Assembly (NCBI GenBank): GCA_018401955.1
Contig: JAGYJT010000001.1
Location: forward strand, 151,761 to 215,760
DNA: 64,000 bases
Source: Chitinophagales bacterium
Lineage (GTDB): Bacteria; Bacteroidota; Bacteroidia; Chitinophagales; CAIOSU01
Reading direction: 5' to 3'
The notes under the pieces were generated by a model, which searched no databases, was not told the origin of the DNA, and was given only the letters and a program-made list of their open reading frames with translations. The translations under genes and the position numbers were made by a program. The first letter of the stretch is position 1, and every line of letters begins with the position of its first letter. Shown here one piece after another: positions 26,883 to 35,559 of the stretch.

Positions 26883-28322
26883 TTACGGTTTGTCAGATTG
26901 CAAATATATGGTTTTCGTCTTTTGGAAACCTTCATTTCGCGAATGTTCGAATATCACCCCGGTACTTATGTTTCGCTGTTGTAAAAAATCCATGGCTGCT
27001 TGCTCATCTGCCACTCGAAGCACATTGCGCTTGGCATACCATAGCGCCTCTGGCGATACGGAAGTATTTAATGAAAAGATAACAGCTTGGTGGGGCTGTG
27101 CCGCTATTTGTTCCGCTTGGTGTTGAAAGGTAATGTATCTATCGCCATAAAAACTGAACTGCCCATATGGATTGACTATTTTGTAAAACATAAACCCCGA
27201 TACTATAGCAACCACCAACACCACCACGGTAAGGCCCTTATAAATACGGTTGTGCCCCACGGTAAGCATAGCAATAAACAAACTTATGGGCACCGCGGCG
27301 TAAAGGGTGGTAAAGTCGTGCCCGGTGTAGTTTAATAGCAATAGGTGCATTAATGCAATAGGCAGCACGCTTATAATAGCCATTGCGCGGGTACCCTTTG
27401 GCCTTTTTATTAGCAGCCCCACTGGCAGCAATGCCCACAAAGCACCATAATTAACAAAATAGTTTACCAGCAGCGATAGCGACATGCCCAACATATCATT
27501 TGGTGCGCTGCCGCGTAGCGTAAACCGATGGGAAAGCTCGGCCAAATAGGCATCCCAACCTGCTATATAACTATACTGCCATGCCATAAGGCCCATTGCC
27601 AGCAACTGCGATAGCACCAGCAGCAATGTCACCCAAATAAAAGCACGATTGTTGATTGCCTTAAACAAAAAATAAAGCCCCAAGCTAAGTGCCACCAACA
27701 CGCCAAACCATGTGTTGTAAGTACCCAAAAAGCAAACAATTGCAAGCGCCGTTATTGTTACTAGCCTTGGATTATCTTTTACCTTTATTGCCAAAAGCAA
27801 AGCTGCGATATAAAACGGCTGACCCATCATATCGCTCATGTACACGTTGCTCTGAAACCAAAGTGCTGCTGGCGTAAACCAATAAACAATAGCAGCAACC
27901 ATACCCACCCAGCTATTACCTGGTAACCAAGCCCTTGCCAACAGATAAATGCCAAAACCACAAAGTAGGTTGATGAACAAGTTGAAGTACTGCAATGGCA
28001 ATACATCGGGCTCAATATGGAGCAAGCTAAACACCGCGTAAGGCAAATAATAAGCCAGCGGCGGATGGCTTACATAATAATAGTTACCCTCAACATCAAC
28101 CATTTTACCACTGCCCGATGCATGGTTGTTGATGTGCTTGTTGGCCGCACCTGCAAAGTTGGTGGCCGGGTTGTAGCCCACGCTGCCTATACCCTCTTGG
28201 TGCCAAACCGTAAGCACCCGCAAGGCCGTAGCAGTGCAAAACTCGTGGTGCTTGCTCATGGGCCGGCCTAGGTTGGGCCAGCGGATGGCAAGCGTTACTG
28301 CAAACAGGCACAAAAGTACCAT
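26883..28322 (-). CDS. Multi-pass membrane glycosyltransferase (GT39/PMT-like)
   Basis: About 480 residues with ten or more hydrophobic segments. The first luminal loop carries RWPNLGRPMSKHHEF and later the HPPLAYYLPYAVFSLLH pattern typical of ArnT/PMT-type GT-C enzymes, which use a polyprenyl-phosphate sugar. I chose ATG 28322 (MVLLCLF); GTG 28343 is an alternative, and a longer frame to 28409 lacks support. The acceptor may be a lipid or protein. It is followed within 6 nt by the 2OG oxygenase gene. Confidence 0.75.
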   Translation of the reverse strand: MVLLCLFAVTLAIRWPNLGRPMSKHHEFCTATALRVLTVWHQEGIGSVGYNPATNFAGAANKHINNHASGSGKMVDVEGNYYYVSHPPLAYYLPYAVFSLLHIEPDVLPLQYFNLFINLLCGFGIYLLARAWLPGNSWVGMVAAIVYWFTPAALWFQSNVYMSDMMGQPFYIAALLLAIKVKDNPRLVTITALAIVCFLGTYNTWFGVLVALSLGLYFLFKAINNRAFIWVTLLLVLSQLLAMGLMAWQYSYIAGWDAYLAELSHRFTLRGSAPNDMLGMSLSLLVNYFVNYGALWALLPVGLLIKRPKGTRAMAIISVLPIALMHLLLLNYTGHDFTTLYAAVPISLFIAMLTVGHNRIYKGLTVVVLVVAIVSGFMFYKIVNPYGQFSFYGDRYITFQHQAEQIAAQPHQAVIFSLNTSVSPEALWYAKRNVLRVADEQAAMDFLQQRNISTGVIFEHSRNEGFQKTKTIYLQSDKP

Positions 28323-28479
28323 GATATGGCGTAAGGGTATCACAACTTTGAAGATAGCGCAAAAAGAACCGATAGTAATAATGAAATTGCAAGCCCTTGC
28401 ACAATTCACTAAAAATCAAATGTTTCTAATTGAAAACAATGCTTGCCTAATGACTGTTAGGCTACTGAAATATACTATT

Positions 28480-29130
28480 ATGAGCAAGATATTGGATGTG
28501 CTGAAATTGCACGAAAAAGACATTGAAAAACTTGATGGTGACTATCGTCGCAATTTAATGAATAGCCTGTCGGGGTTTAAAGGGGCTAACCTGATTGGCT
28601 CAAGTGATATTGATGGCAACAACAACTTGGCTATTTTCAACTCAGTGATGCACATTGGGGCAAACCCTGCCTATATGGGGATTGTAATGAGGCCTGCATC
28701 GGTGCCGCGACATACCTACAATAACATCAAAGAGACACTGTATTTTACCATCAATTCGGTACATAAGTCTTTTTTTGAAAAGGCGCACCAAACATCGGCC
28801 AAATACCCCTCTAACTTATCTGAGTTTGAAGAGGTTGGCCTTACTGCCAGCTATGGTGCAGTGCACAAAGCACCGTACGTGGCCGAAAGTGCCGTGAAAA
28901 TTGGATTGGTACTAGCCGAAGAGTTACCCGTAAAAAGTAACGGTACAGTAATACTCATTGGCAAAGTAATTGAACTGGAAGTAGACCCTACCCTGGTAGC
29001 CGCCGATGGCTTTGTAAACCTATGCAACGCCAATACGATGTCGGTAATAGGCTTGGATGCCTACTGCGAACCAAAACTTGTAGACCGATTGGAATACGCT
29101 AGACCAGGAAAAGATACCAAATCAATATAA
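28480..29130 (+). CDS. Flavin reductase-like FMN-binding protein
   Basis: About 216 residues starting MSKILDVLKLHEKDIEKL. The fold signatures of the flavin-reductase-like split barrel are GSSDIDGNNNLAIFNS (FMN contact), MRPASVPRHTYNNI and YFTINSVH. These proteins reduce or bind FMN; some act in oxidoreductase pairs. ATG 28480 fits the family start, and earlier in-frame codons overlap the opposite-strand gene. A bidirectional terminator follows. Confidence 0.85.
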   Translation: MSKILDVLKLHEKDIEKLDGDYRRNLMNSLSGFKGANLIGSSDIDGNNNLAIFNSVMHIGANPAYMGIVMRPASVPRHTYNNIKETLYFTINSVHKSFFEKAHQTSAKYPSNLSEFEEVGLTASYGAVHKAPYVAESAVKIGLVLAEELPVKSNGTVILIGKVIELEVDPTLVAADGFVNLCNANTMSVIGLDAYCEPKLVDRLEYARPGKDTKSI

Positions 29131-29164
29131 AAAAAGCCCTCCCCGAATTACGGAGAGGGCTTTT
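29129..29164. terminator. Bidirectional terminator between convergent genes
   Basis: AAAAGCCCTC pairs with GAGGGCTTTT, and CCG/CGG pairs inside around AATTA. It has A-runs on one side and T-runs on the other, serving the flavin reductase gene and the leftward coiled-coil gene. Confidence 0.85.
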
Positions 29165-29186
29165 AGATATCGTTTAAGCCATTAAC

Positions 29187-30131
29187 TTATTTCAACTCAA
29201 AAGGCACAGAAGCTACTTCATAACCATTCTGATAGAATACCGCAGAGTAAGTACCTGAAGCATAAGTGCCGGTTTGCTGCCAGTATACACACATGTTTTT
29301 CTCCGCTTGGTCGTAAGGGAAACTTACTTTTTTGGTGTATTGCTTTTGCTCACCGGTTTCGGCCAACACAAACATGCCGCTACCTTCAGCAGCCACCGCT
29401 ACTGTAGAGCCACCAGGACTAATTACACGCAATAGCAAAGTTTTTTCACCTGGGTCGGCTACACGGTTTTCAGGTACATTAAAGCAGAAGCGTAGTTTTT
29501 CTGATTTTTTGGCACTGTTGGTTTCCACCTCTTTGCCATTACCTTTGTAACGCACACCAGATATCATCACGTTATCAGGCTTCAACAACGAACCCAGTTC
29601 TACTTTCTTATTTTTAACTGTAAGGTCGTTTTTCAACAACTCGTTTTCTTGCGTACTAGCCACCAAGCTAGTGCCCAGCGAGTCGGTTTTGCGCACCAAG
29701 TATTCATTGTTGGCTTTAAGCGAGTCAATGGTGTTACCCAATGCCATTAAGCTTTGCTCAAGCTCCTTTACTTTAGCATCAAGTTTTTTACGCTGGCCAG
29801 CACTGTAATCAGCACTTTTTTTGTACTTATCGCGCTCGGCCCTAATGGTTTCTAAGTCTGCCTTATAAACCTCAACCATGGCAAGCAACTCTTGGTTGTC
29901 GCCGGCAAGTTCTTCCAATTCCTGAATTTTAAGCTCCAGGTTTTTCTCTGCCGAGTCGAGGCTAGTTTGCACCTCTACATTGTGCTGCTCTAGGTCGGCA
30001 TTTTCATTCTTCATGTTGTAGTTGTTATACACAAAGAATACGTTAAGCAATATAAGGGCCAGTATCAGAAATATGTATATACCTCTCTTACTGTTCCCTT
30101 CGCTTTTAGGTTGCTGTGCTTCAGTGCTCAT
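29187..30131 (-). CDS. Membrane-anchored coiled-coil protein of unknown function
   Basis: 314 residues. A short N-terminal cytoplasmic tail is followed by one membrane segment (18-38, IYIFLILALILLNVFFVY), then a long heptad-rich coiled coil (about 42-175, Leu/Glu/Lys) and a compact beta C-terminal domain (about 185-314; GSGMFVLAETGE, YQNGYEVASVPFELK). The C-terminal domain would be periplasmic. Similar proteins are common in Bacteroidota without known function. Alone in its transcription unit, with a -7 element upstream and a terminator downstream. Confidence 0.75.
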   Translation of the reverse strand: MSTEAQQPKSEGNSKRGIYIFLILALILLNVFFVYNNYNMKNENADLEQHNVEVQTSLDSAEKNLELKIQELEELAGDNQELLAMVEVYKADLETIRAERDKYKKSADYSAGQRKKLDAKVKELEQSLMALGNTIDSLKANNEYLVRKTDSLGTSLVASTQENELLKNDLTVKNKKVELGSLLKPDNVMISGVRYKGNGKEVETNSAKKSEKLRFCFNVPENRVADPGEKTLLLRVISPGGSTVAVAAEGSGMFVLAETGEQKQYTKKVSFPYDQAEKNMCVYWQQTGTYASGTYSAVFYQNGYEVASVPFELK

Positions 30132-30154
30132 GGCTTTTCATTATTTTTGTTATA

Positions 30155-30162
30155 CAAAAGTA
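30155..30162 (-). promoter_or_regulatory. Bacteroidota -7 promoter element for the coiled-coil gene
   Basis: TACTTTTG on the minus strand fits TAnnTTTG, 24 nt before the start codon. Confidence 0.45.
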
Positions 30163-30213
30163 CGTTTCTTTCCCAACTTATTGGGCTTAATCCCAACCTG
30201 TTAATCAACTACT

Positions 30214-30798
30214 ATGCCAGAACTAAGTTCAGAAATGTGGACACTAAGGTACCATAACGGACAAACCGGGTGGGATATTGGGCAACCTTCAATGCCTTTG
30301 AAAAATTATATTGACTCGTTGACTAACAACGAGTTACGCATACTTATACCCGGTGGCGGAAACGGGTATGAGGCCGAATACCTTGCCGAAAAAGGATATA
30401 AAAACACGGTTTTGCTAGACTGGAGCCAAGCTCCATTGGATGCTTTTGCTGCCAGAAATGTAGATTTTAAGAAACAACAATTGGTTTGCGGGGACTTTTT
30501 TCTACACCACGGCAATTACGATTTAGTGTTTGAACAGACCTTTTTCTGCGCTATTGATCCTGCACTTAGGGCGGCATATGCCAAAAAGATGCATGAATTG
30601 ATAGTGCCAGGAGGCAAATTAGTAGGAGTGCTGTTCAATACCAACTTTGAGAAAGTAGGCCCACCTTTTGGGGGCACTGAGGCTGAATACCGTGAATACT
30701 TTGAGCCATACTTTCATTTCCGCCATTTTGAGACTTGCTACAACTCTATACCGCCGCGGGCAGGGAGTGAATTGTGGATGGAGCTGGAAAGGAAGTAG
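30214..30798 (+). CDS. TPMT-like SAM-dependent methyltransferase
   Basis: 194 residues. W-LRYHNGQTGWDIGQPS near the N-terminus is typical of thiopurine-S-methyltransferase-like enzymes. ILIPGGGNGYEAEYLAEKG is SAM motif I, EQTFFCAIDPALR is the family's post-motif region, and PGGKLVGVLF follows. It methylates thiols, selenium, tellurium or halide-type small molecules in known relatives; the substrate here is unknown. Confidence 0.88.
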   Translation: MPELSSEMWTLRYHNGQTGWDIGQPSMPLKNYIDSLTNNELRILIPGGGNGYEAEYLAEKGYKNTVLLDWSQAPLDAFAARNVDFKKQQLVCGDFFLHHGNYDLVFEQTFFCAIDPALRAAYAKKMHELIVPGGKLVGVLFNTNFEKVGPPFGGTEAEYREYFEPYFHFRHFETCYNSIPPRAGSELWMELERK

Positions 30799-30805
30799 GC
30801 TTGTG

Positions 30806-30830
30806 TATTAAGTAGTGAGTATTAGTATCT
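30806..30830 (+). repeat. Degenerate TATCAAG-type repeat overlapping the hepT stop
   Basis: TATTAAGTAGTGAGTATTAGTATCT is a diverged version of the 15956 repeat. It supplies the stop codon and last residues (LILTT) of the HepT-like protein. Confidence 0.5.
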
Positions 30831-31146
30831 CGATTTCTCGACTCAACATGGGTAAGTCTCTTACTACTATTGACCAAATGATTTCCTCTGAAACAGTATC
30901 GTATCCATGGATTATGCGATTTCGGGTATCAACAATTTTCCGAGCCTGAGTAATATTAATTTGAGGGTTGAATTTCAGAATCCGGCTTACTGCCTCACCA
31001 ATAATCTCGATATTCCGTTCAATTGCCCTTTTGGTTTTTAAATCCTTCCTAAACTCATTAAAATCCTTTTTTTCTGGTAAAAAAGAGTTGATTTCGCTAA
31101 TGGCTTGTTCTATATCAGACAGCCATACCCTGAGTTCATTTTCCAT
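30808..31146 (-). CDS. hepT: HepT-like toxin of the MntA/HepT system
   Basis: 112 residues, mostly helical. It ends with the conserved RX4HXY motif (RNRIIHGYD) of HepT/DUF86 proteins, which act as RNases, with TRNRIIHGYDTVSEE around 80-94. The gene starts 11 nt inside the upstream antitoxin gene, so expression is coupled to it. In the studied systems MntA AMPylates a Tyr in this motif to neutralise the toxin; the Tyr is present. Its C-terminal end overlaps a repeat. Confidence 0.85.
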   Translation of the reverse strand: MENELRVWLSDIEQAISEINSFLPEKKDFNEFRKDLKTKRAIERNIEIIGEAVSRILKFNPQINITQARKIVDTRNRIIHGYDTVSEEIIWSIVVRDLPMLSREIEILILTT

Positions 31147-31438
31147 AAACCAGTACTTTTGTTGCGTCTATTTCTTTCAGCAAGTAGGGATTCTTCAGTG
31201 ATTTTTGTTCTAACAAATCTACTTTTCTATTGAGCAACTGTTCAAGCTGTGCCTTTAATCCGAAATAGTCATCGGCATATGCCAGTGGGTCACTATTATC
31301 TATGTCCACCAAAAAATCCACATCACTATGCGCTTTCAATTGGCCTTTTACAATCGAACCAAATGCAAACAATGCTCTTACATGGTATTGGATGCATAGC
31401 TGGATAATACTTACCTTATGTTCATTGAGGATTGCCAT
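31136..31438 (-). CDS. mntA: MntA-like nucleotidyltransferase antitoxin
   Basis: 100 residues forming a minimal nucleotidyltransferase: FAFGSIVKGQLKAHSDVDFL contains GSx10DxD, the catalytic signature of MNT proteins. It precedes and overlaps the HepT-like gene by 11 nt. In known pairs the enzyme AMPylates HepT. This is a chromosomal toxin-antitoxin module, possibly stabilising or defensive. Confidence 0.88.
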   Translation of the reverse strand: MAILNEHKVSIIQLCIQYHVRALFAFGSIVKGQLKAHSDVDFLVDIDNSDPLAYADDYFGLKAQLEQLLNRKVDLLEQKSLKNPYLLKEIDATKVLVYGK

Positions 31439-31475
31439 ACCCTAAATTTAATACTTTACTATCAGTTGGCAATAG

Positions 31476-31859
31476 CTATTTTAAACTTCCTTTATTGCTT
31501 TTATATACCACCAAGCTAGCAAGCATACCCATAAAACCGCTAGCAATTGCCCCGTAGGCCAATATCCAATGCGAGCCGCCCAACATATAAGTGTAAATAG
31601 TTACACCCAAACCAATTGCCAATATGGCCGCGCTACCCCAAAAACCACCTATAGCGCCTTTCTTTCTGGTCTGCCGCTCAGCGTGGCGCTGTAAGTCTCG
31701 GTTAAGCTGTTTTAGGATAAAATCGATATTGTGCTTTTCCACGCCTCTTGTTTCCAGCTCTTTTCTGGCATTGGCTAAGCTACTTCTGTGGTCCAGTATT
31801 AGTGGGAAATAATGTTCGTATTCGCGGTCAATCAAAGCCGCATCATATTGTTGGCTCAT
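31476..31859 (-). CDS. Small membrane protein of unknown function
   Basis: 127 residues. A charged helical N-terminus (1-65) is followed by two hydrophobic segments (about 72-92 and 96-116) and a basic tail. No domain recognised. It lies 6 nt downstream of the lipoprotein gene on the same strand, so they probably share a transcript. Confidence 0.65.
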   Translation of the reverse strand: MSQQYDAALIDREYEHYFPLILDHRSSLANARKELETRGVEKHNIDFILKQLNRDLQRHAERQTRKKGAIGGFWGSAAILAIGLGVTIYTYMLGGSHWILAYGAIASGFMGMLASLVVYKSNKGSLK

Positions 31860-31865
31860 TCGGGT

Positions 31866-32258
31866 TCAATAGCTCAATGAACGGAAATAACCTACACCAT
31901 CCATAACTTCATCTTCAATTATCAACTCGGTAGTGGTCAAGCATAAAATCTTATAAGGATTACGTTCTATATTAAGTGTTGAATTAGACAGGCTCCAGAC
32001 ATAATCATACCTTACCATAGGATATCTAAGAGGTTCTGGACGGCGTTCAAGTGCATAACTACCATCTTTATAGAAATTTAAATATACTGTGTCCGATACA
32101 TATGTTTCTTCTGTTTCCTGATATACATTTTTATAAAGTTGCCAAGTTCTTGACGTCAGCTTCTCAAAGTCGCTCATCCTTCGCTCTTTTACTTTAGTGC
32201 AATTGGAGAAAAGAAGTGAACTGCAAGCAACCAAAATTAATAGTGCAACATTTTTCAT
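31866..32258 (-). CDS. Small lipoprotein of unknown function
   Basis: About 130 residues. The signal peptide (MKNVALLILVACSS) ends in FSNC, a plausible lipobox. The mature part is a compact lipocalin-like sequence (RTWQLYKN, YVSDTVYLNFYKDGSYALE), a pattern frequent in Bacteroidota lipoproteins. I chose ATG 32258 over the longer frame to 32330 because the signal peptide begins there. Confidence 0.7.
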   Translation of the reverse strand: MKNVALLILVACSSLLFSNCTKVKERRMSDFEKLTSRTWQLYKNVYQETEETYVSDTVYLNFYKDGSYALERRPEPLRYPMVRYDYVWSLSNSTLNIERNPYKILCLTTTELIIEDEVMDGVGYFRSLSY

Positions 32259-32400
32259 ATCCACTTTTTGTTGAAGATACTGTTTTGAGTTGAAAAAGAG
32301 AAACGGCAAAAATGTAGTAATCAAAATCAACTTGCCGCAATTAAAATTACAAGTCTTGTCTCTTGCGTCTTGTGTCTAAATTTCTCCTAATTTTACCCTC

Positions 32401-33135
32401 ATGCTAGACCATGTAATACTTGACTACGCCCTAGTGTTTGATATTGAAACCGTGCCGGGCGTAAAAACTTTTAAAGAACTATCGCCTGCCATGCAAGAAA
32501 TGTGGGGCCATAAGGCCGACCGCATGGGTTACCTTAAAGATGGTGCTACCGTGGCCGAAAGCTACGAGACCTGGGCGGGCATCTATGCCGAGTTTGGCAA
32601 GGTAATTTGCATATCGGTGGGCTACTTTAAAAAGGATGCAGAAACCGGAAGGCTAGGGCTGCGCATTCGCTCGTTTGCCAACAGGGATGAAAAAGTGCTG
32701 TTGCTGGAGTTTGCCGAAACACTGAACAAATACTTTAACCAAATAGGCAACCATTATTTTTCGGGCCACAACATCAATGAGTTTGATATACCTTACTGCT
32801 GTCGCCGTATGCTGGTAAACGGCATTGAGCTACCTGGCTTGCTTGATATTGCCGGCAAAAAACCTTGGGAGCTAAAGAACTTTGATACCATGCAACACTG
32901 GAAGTTTGGCGACTATAAAAGCTATACTTCGTTGAAGTTGTTGGCTGCCCTGTTTGACATCCCTACCCCGAAGGATGATATTGATGGCAGCGATGTAGCC
33001 CGTGTATTTTGGCAAGAAGATGACCTAGACCGCATCCGTATTTATTGCGAAAAGGATGTGGCTACCGCGGCACGCCTGCTACTGCGCTACAAGGGCCTAC
33101 CAACTTTGGAAGACACCGACATACACTTTGTGTAA
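32401..33135 (+). CDS. PolB-like 3'-5' exonuclease
   Basis: 244 residues with the DEDD motifs: FDIETV (motif I), HNINEFDIP (motif II) and YCEKDVATAARLLLRY (motif III, DEDDy-like). It matches the stand-alone DNA-polymerase-B-type exonuclease family (PolB_exo_2). It probably degrades or proofreads DNA; the partner is unknown. The glycosyltransferase gene begins 3 nt after its stop. Confidence 0.88.
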   Translation: MLDHVILDYALVFDIETVPGVKTFKELSPAMQEMWGHKADRMGYLKDGATVAESYETWAGIYAEFGKVICISVGYFKKDAETGRLGLRIRSFANRDEKVLLLEFAETLNKYFNQIGNHYFSGHNINEFDIPYCCRRMLVNGIELPGLLDIAGKKPWELKNFDTMQHWKFGDYKSYTSLKLLAALFDIPTPKDDIDGSDVARVFWQEDDLDRIRIYCEKDVATAARLLLRYKGLPTLEDTDIHFV

Positions 33136-33138
33136 CCC

Positions 33139-34182
33139 ATGAAAGTAGCGCTGATACATATGAACTTGGGCCTTAAAGGTGGCCTCGAGACGCGACTGTA
33201 TAACTACATGCGGTACTTTCTTAAGCGGGGGGATAAGGTAATGGTGATAACCTCAAAAATTGCCTTGGGCATTGACATACCGCGTGAGGTGGATATTATG
33301 AAAATTGACCTAAGCTCAACGCCCAAGCCCATACGCCCGTGGATGTTTGCCAATAAGGTTGCTGAAGTAATGGACAGCATGAAACTCGATTTCTCGCTTT
33401 CGCTGGCTCGAACAGGTAATCAAAAAGCATTGATTGCCCCCAACACCCATAAAGGTTACTTGCAAGCAATGGATAAAAAATTGAATACTCCCATTGATTG
33501 GATGACCAATAAGCTGGATAAAAAGGCCTTTGAAAAGTCGCCCTATATTTTTGCATGCAGCGAAATGGTGCGCCAAGAAATAATTGATTTGTACGGCATA
33601 GACGATAGCAAAATACACACGCTGTTTCCGCCCATAAACGCATATGACTTTAACCCCAACGCCATACAGACGCCGCAAAACCTACGCCGCGAACTGGGCC
33701 TTGACCCCGACAAGAAAACCCTAGCCCTAGTAAGCACCAGCCACAACCGCAAAGGTCTGCCACTGATGCTGGAAGTGATGAAAAAGCTAGAAAACAAACC
33801 GATACAGCTAGCAGTTGCGGGCACTCCCCTATCCAATTTACCGAGCAATGTGGTGTCTTTGGGTTTCCAAACCAATATGAAGAAGCTGTATTGGGCTGCC
33901 GACCTATTGGTGCACCCTGCAACCTACGAACCCTTTGGGCAAGTGGTGGCCGAGGCTTTGGCTTGCGGCTGCCCTGTGGCGGTAAGCGATAAAACCGGCG
34001 CTAAAGAAATATTGAGCCCTGAGTTGGGATTGGTAGTGCCAAAACTTGATGCTGAGCATTGGGCACAGGCTATTGAGAAAGCGTTGCAGCTGCCTTTTAA
34101 TATCCCTGATGATATTTTGGTGCAGAAAGGCCTCACGCTAGAGCAGCACATGGAGTGCATGCTTGGGGTGGTTGGTAATTGA
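33139..34182 (+). CDS. GT4-family glycosyltransferase
   Basis: 347 residues with a two-domain GT-B layout. The N-terminal part is GGLETRLYNYMRYF. The C-terminal nucleotide-sugar-binding part carries ALVSTSHNRKGLPLMLEV, then GFQTNMKKLYWAADLLVHP and the Glu-rich PFGQVVAEALACGCPVAVSD. It transfers a sugar from a nucleotide donor in the cytoplasm, likely for surface polysaccharide or lipopolysaccharide. It follows the exonuclease by 3 nt. Confidence 0.9.
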   Translation: MKVALIHMNLGLKGGLETRLYNYMRYFLKRGDKVMVITSKIALGIDIPREVDIMKIDLSSTPKPIRPWMFANKVAEVMDSMKLDFSLSLARTGNQKALIAPNTHKGYLQAMDKKLNTPIDWMTNKLDKKAFEKSPYIFACSEMVRQEIIDLYGIDDSKIHTLFPPINAYDFNPNAIQTPQNLRRELGLDPDKKTLALVSTSHNRKGLPLMLEVMKKLENKPIQLAVAGTPLSNLPSNVVSLGFQTNMKKLYWAADLLVHPATYEPFGQVVAEALACGCPVAVSDKTGAKEILSPELGLVVPKLDAEHWAQAIEKALQLPFNIPDDILVQKGLTLEQHMECMLGVVGN

Positions 34183-34188
34183 ATGGAT

Positions 34189-34291
34189 ATTTCCCCAACG
34201 AGGATACATAACTATAAAATGGGGCAAAGCCCTATCTCCTTAACACCTTACAATGGCCCGTACTAATATTATATATCCCCGTTGGGGAAAT
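34189..34291. repeat. Inverted-repeat intergenic element
   Basis: ATTTCCCCAACGAGGATA (34189-34206) and TATCCCCGTTGGGGAAAT (34274-34291) are inverted copies with one mismatch, flanking about 67 nt with no ORF. It lies in the 193-nt gap between convergent genes. Confidence 0.7.
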
Positions 34292-34375
34292 ACATAATAC
34301 CAAACATATTTTGAGCGACACAAAAAGAGTCTAATAATAGTAGAATATTGTCCCTACCTCTATCCGAACACCTTG

Positions 34376-34915
34376 TTAATTATTACCCTTCCGTTTCACC
34401 AAATACATAATGGCGATAAACACCAAGCTTGGTGCAAATACCCATACCAACTCGCTTTTGATTACCCGCAAACCCTTTTCGCTAAAAAAGGCGGCTATGC
34501 CAATGGGTGAAACTTGTATGGGCCGCCATGGAAGAAAATATCGGGCATTATCAAATGGCGCAAAGAAGGCTACGCCCAATCCGCCAGTGGTCATGGCATC
34601 TAAAATAGGATGGGTGGCCGTGCAAATAAAAAAGTACAACCACAACATCCAAAAGTGTTTTTGGCTGGCAGCCAATGAGCGGTAAAAAACCATTACTACC
34701 ATAAGTGCCAACAGCGCCGCAAATACAAACGAATGCGTGAAGCCACGGTGGCCCCAAAAGCTACCGTAATCAATGCCCAGCTTAAAGCCGATGGCATCAA
34801 AATCGGGTGCAATGGCACAAAGCATACCCAGCAGCCAAAACTTCCATGAGTTTTTGAGGCTGAACGCCTTACCAACGGCTACCGCCGCAATAGCATGTGC
34901 AAATGCTGAAGCCAT
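34376..34915 (-). CDS. YdjM/DUF457-family membrane-bound metal-dependent hydrolase
   Basis: 179 residues with about five hydrophobic segments. MASAFAHAIAAVAVG and AIAPDFDAI, then HRGFTHSFVFA are the characteristic His/Asp motifs of the DUF457 family. The later ATHPILDAMTTGG completes the metal site. Enzymatic activity has not been defined for most members. A TTACGGG repeat lies directly upstream. Confidence 0.85.
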   Translation of the reverse strand: MASAFAHAIAAVAVGKAFSLKNSWKFWLLGMLCAIAPDFDAIGFKLGIDYGSFWGHRGFTHSFVFAALLALMVVMVFYRSLAASQKHFWMLWLYFFICTATHPILDAMTTGGLGVAFFAPFDNARYFLPWRPIQVSPIGIAAFFSEKGLRVIKSELVWVFAPSLVFIAIMYLVKRKGNN

Positions 34916-34921
34916 TTTTGA

Positions 34922-34948
34922 GTTACGGGTTACGGGTTACGGGTTACG
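34922..34948. repeat. GTTACGG heptamer tandem repeat
   Basis: Nearly four head-to-tail copies of GTTACGG, lying 7 nt upstream of the YdjM-like start codon. Another heptamer array in this window, TATCAAG, shows the same period. Confidence 0.85.
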
Positions 34949-34991
34949 AATGTACTAAACGAAAACCGAACCGATGAGCAAATGTCAGTTT

Positions 34992-35441
34992 TTAGCTTGC
35001 CGATTCTGCCCTTACTTTCAATGCGTCATTCATTAATTTGAATCCGGCAATGGTGTTATTGTCAAGCATTTTGGCAAATAGGGGTACCAATATACCCGTA
35101 AATACTTCGCGCTGCACCAAGGTGGTGGTTCCGTTACCGTTATCGGTAAGCTCAAAAATATGCTCGCCATCAAACAGGCCTTTTACCAGCAACTTTCCTT
35201 TCCAGCGGAACTCCTTATTGGGATTAAAGGCCAATACCGTGGGCTTAAAAGTCATGCCTTGGGCACCCGGTGGCTCAATGCGTACAACAATGGTATTGCC
35301 CACTTTCACCTCGCCGGTAACGGATTTTATAAAAGGGTTCCAATTGGGATATTGCTCAAAATCCGTTAACACCTGCCAAACCTTACTGGGTAATGCCTTG
35401 ATAATTATGTTGGTTACTATTTCTTTCGGTTGCTTTGCCAT
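34992..35441 (-). CDS. SRPBCC/polyketide-cyclase-like protein
   Basis: 149 residues of the START-like helix-grip fold: PSKVWQVLTDFEQYPNWNPF near the N-terminus, a central FRWKGKL, then HIFELTDNGNGTTTLVQREVF. These bind hydrophobic ligands; the function here is unknown. Stand-alone gene. Confidence 0.85.
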   Translation of the reverse strand: MAKQPKEIVTNIIIKALPSKVWQVLTDFEQYPNWNPFIKSVTGEVKVGNTIVVRIEPPGAQGMTFKPTVLAFNPNKEFRWKGKLLVKGLFDGEHIFELTDNGNGTTTLVQREVFTGILVPLFAKMLDNNTIAGFKLMNDALKVRAESAS

Positions 35442-35559
35442 AATGCTTGTTTTTTAGTTACAAAGCAAAGTTGGGGCTAATTAGAAAGCGTGCACTTGAT
35501 AAAAATCAAGAACTGCGTTCGGTCGATGGTTAAAAAGCAAATGAGCTTAAGAGTTAAAA

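Noticed and set aside
28323..28409. N-terminal extension of the membrane glycosyltransferase
   Set aside because: The first membrane segment begins at ATG 28322; upstream codons read Cys/Phe-rich with no membrane-protein logic.
28234..28479. N-terminal extension of the flavin reductase frame
   Set aside because: It overlaps the opposite-strand glycosyltransferase gene; the family start fits ATG 28480.
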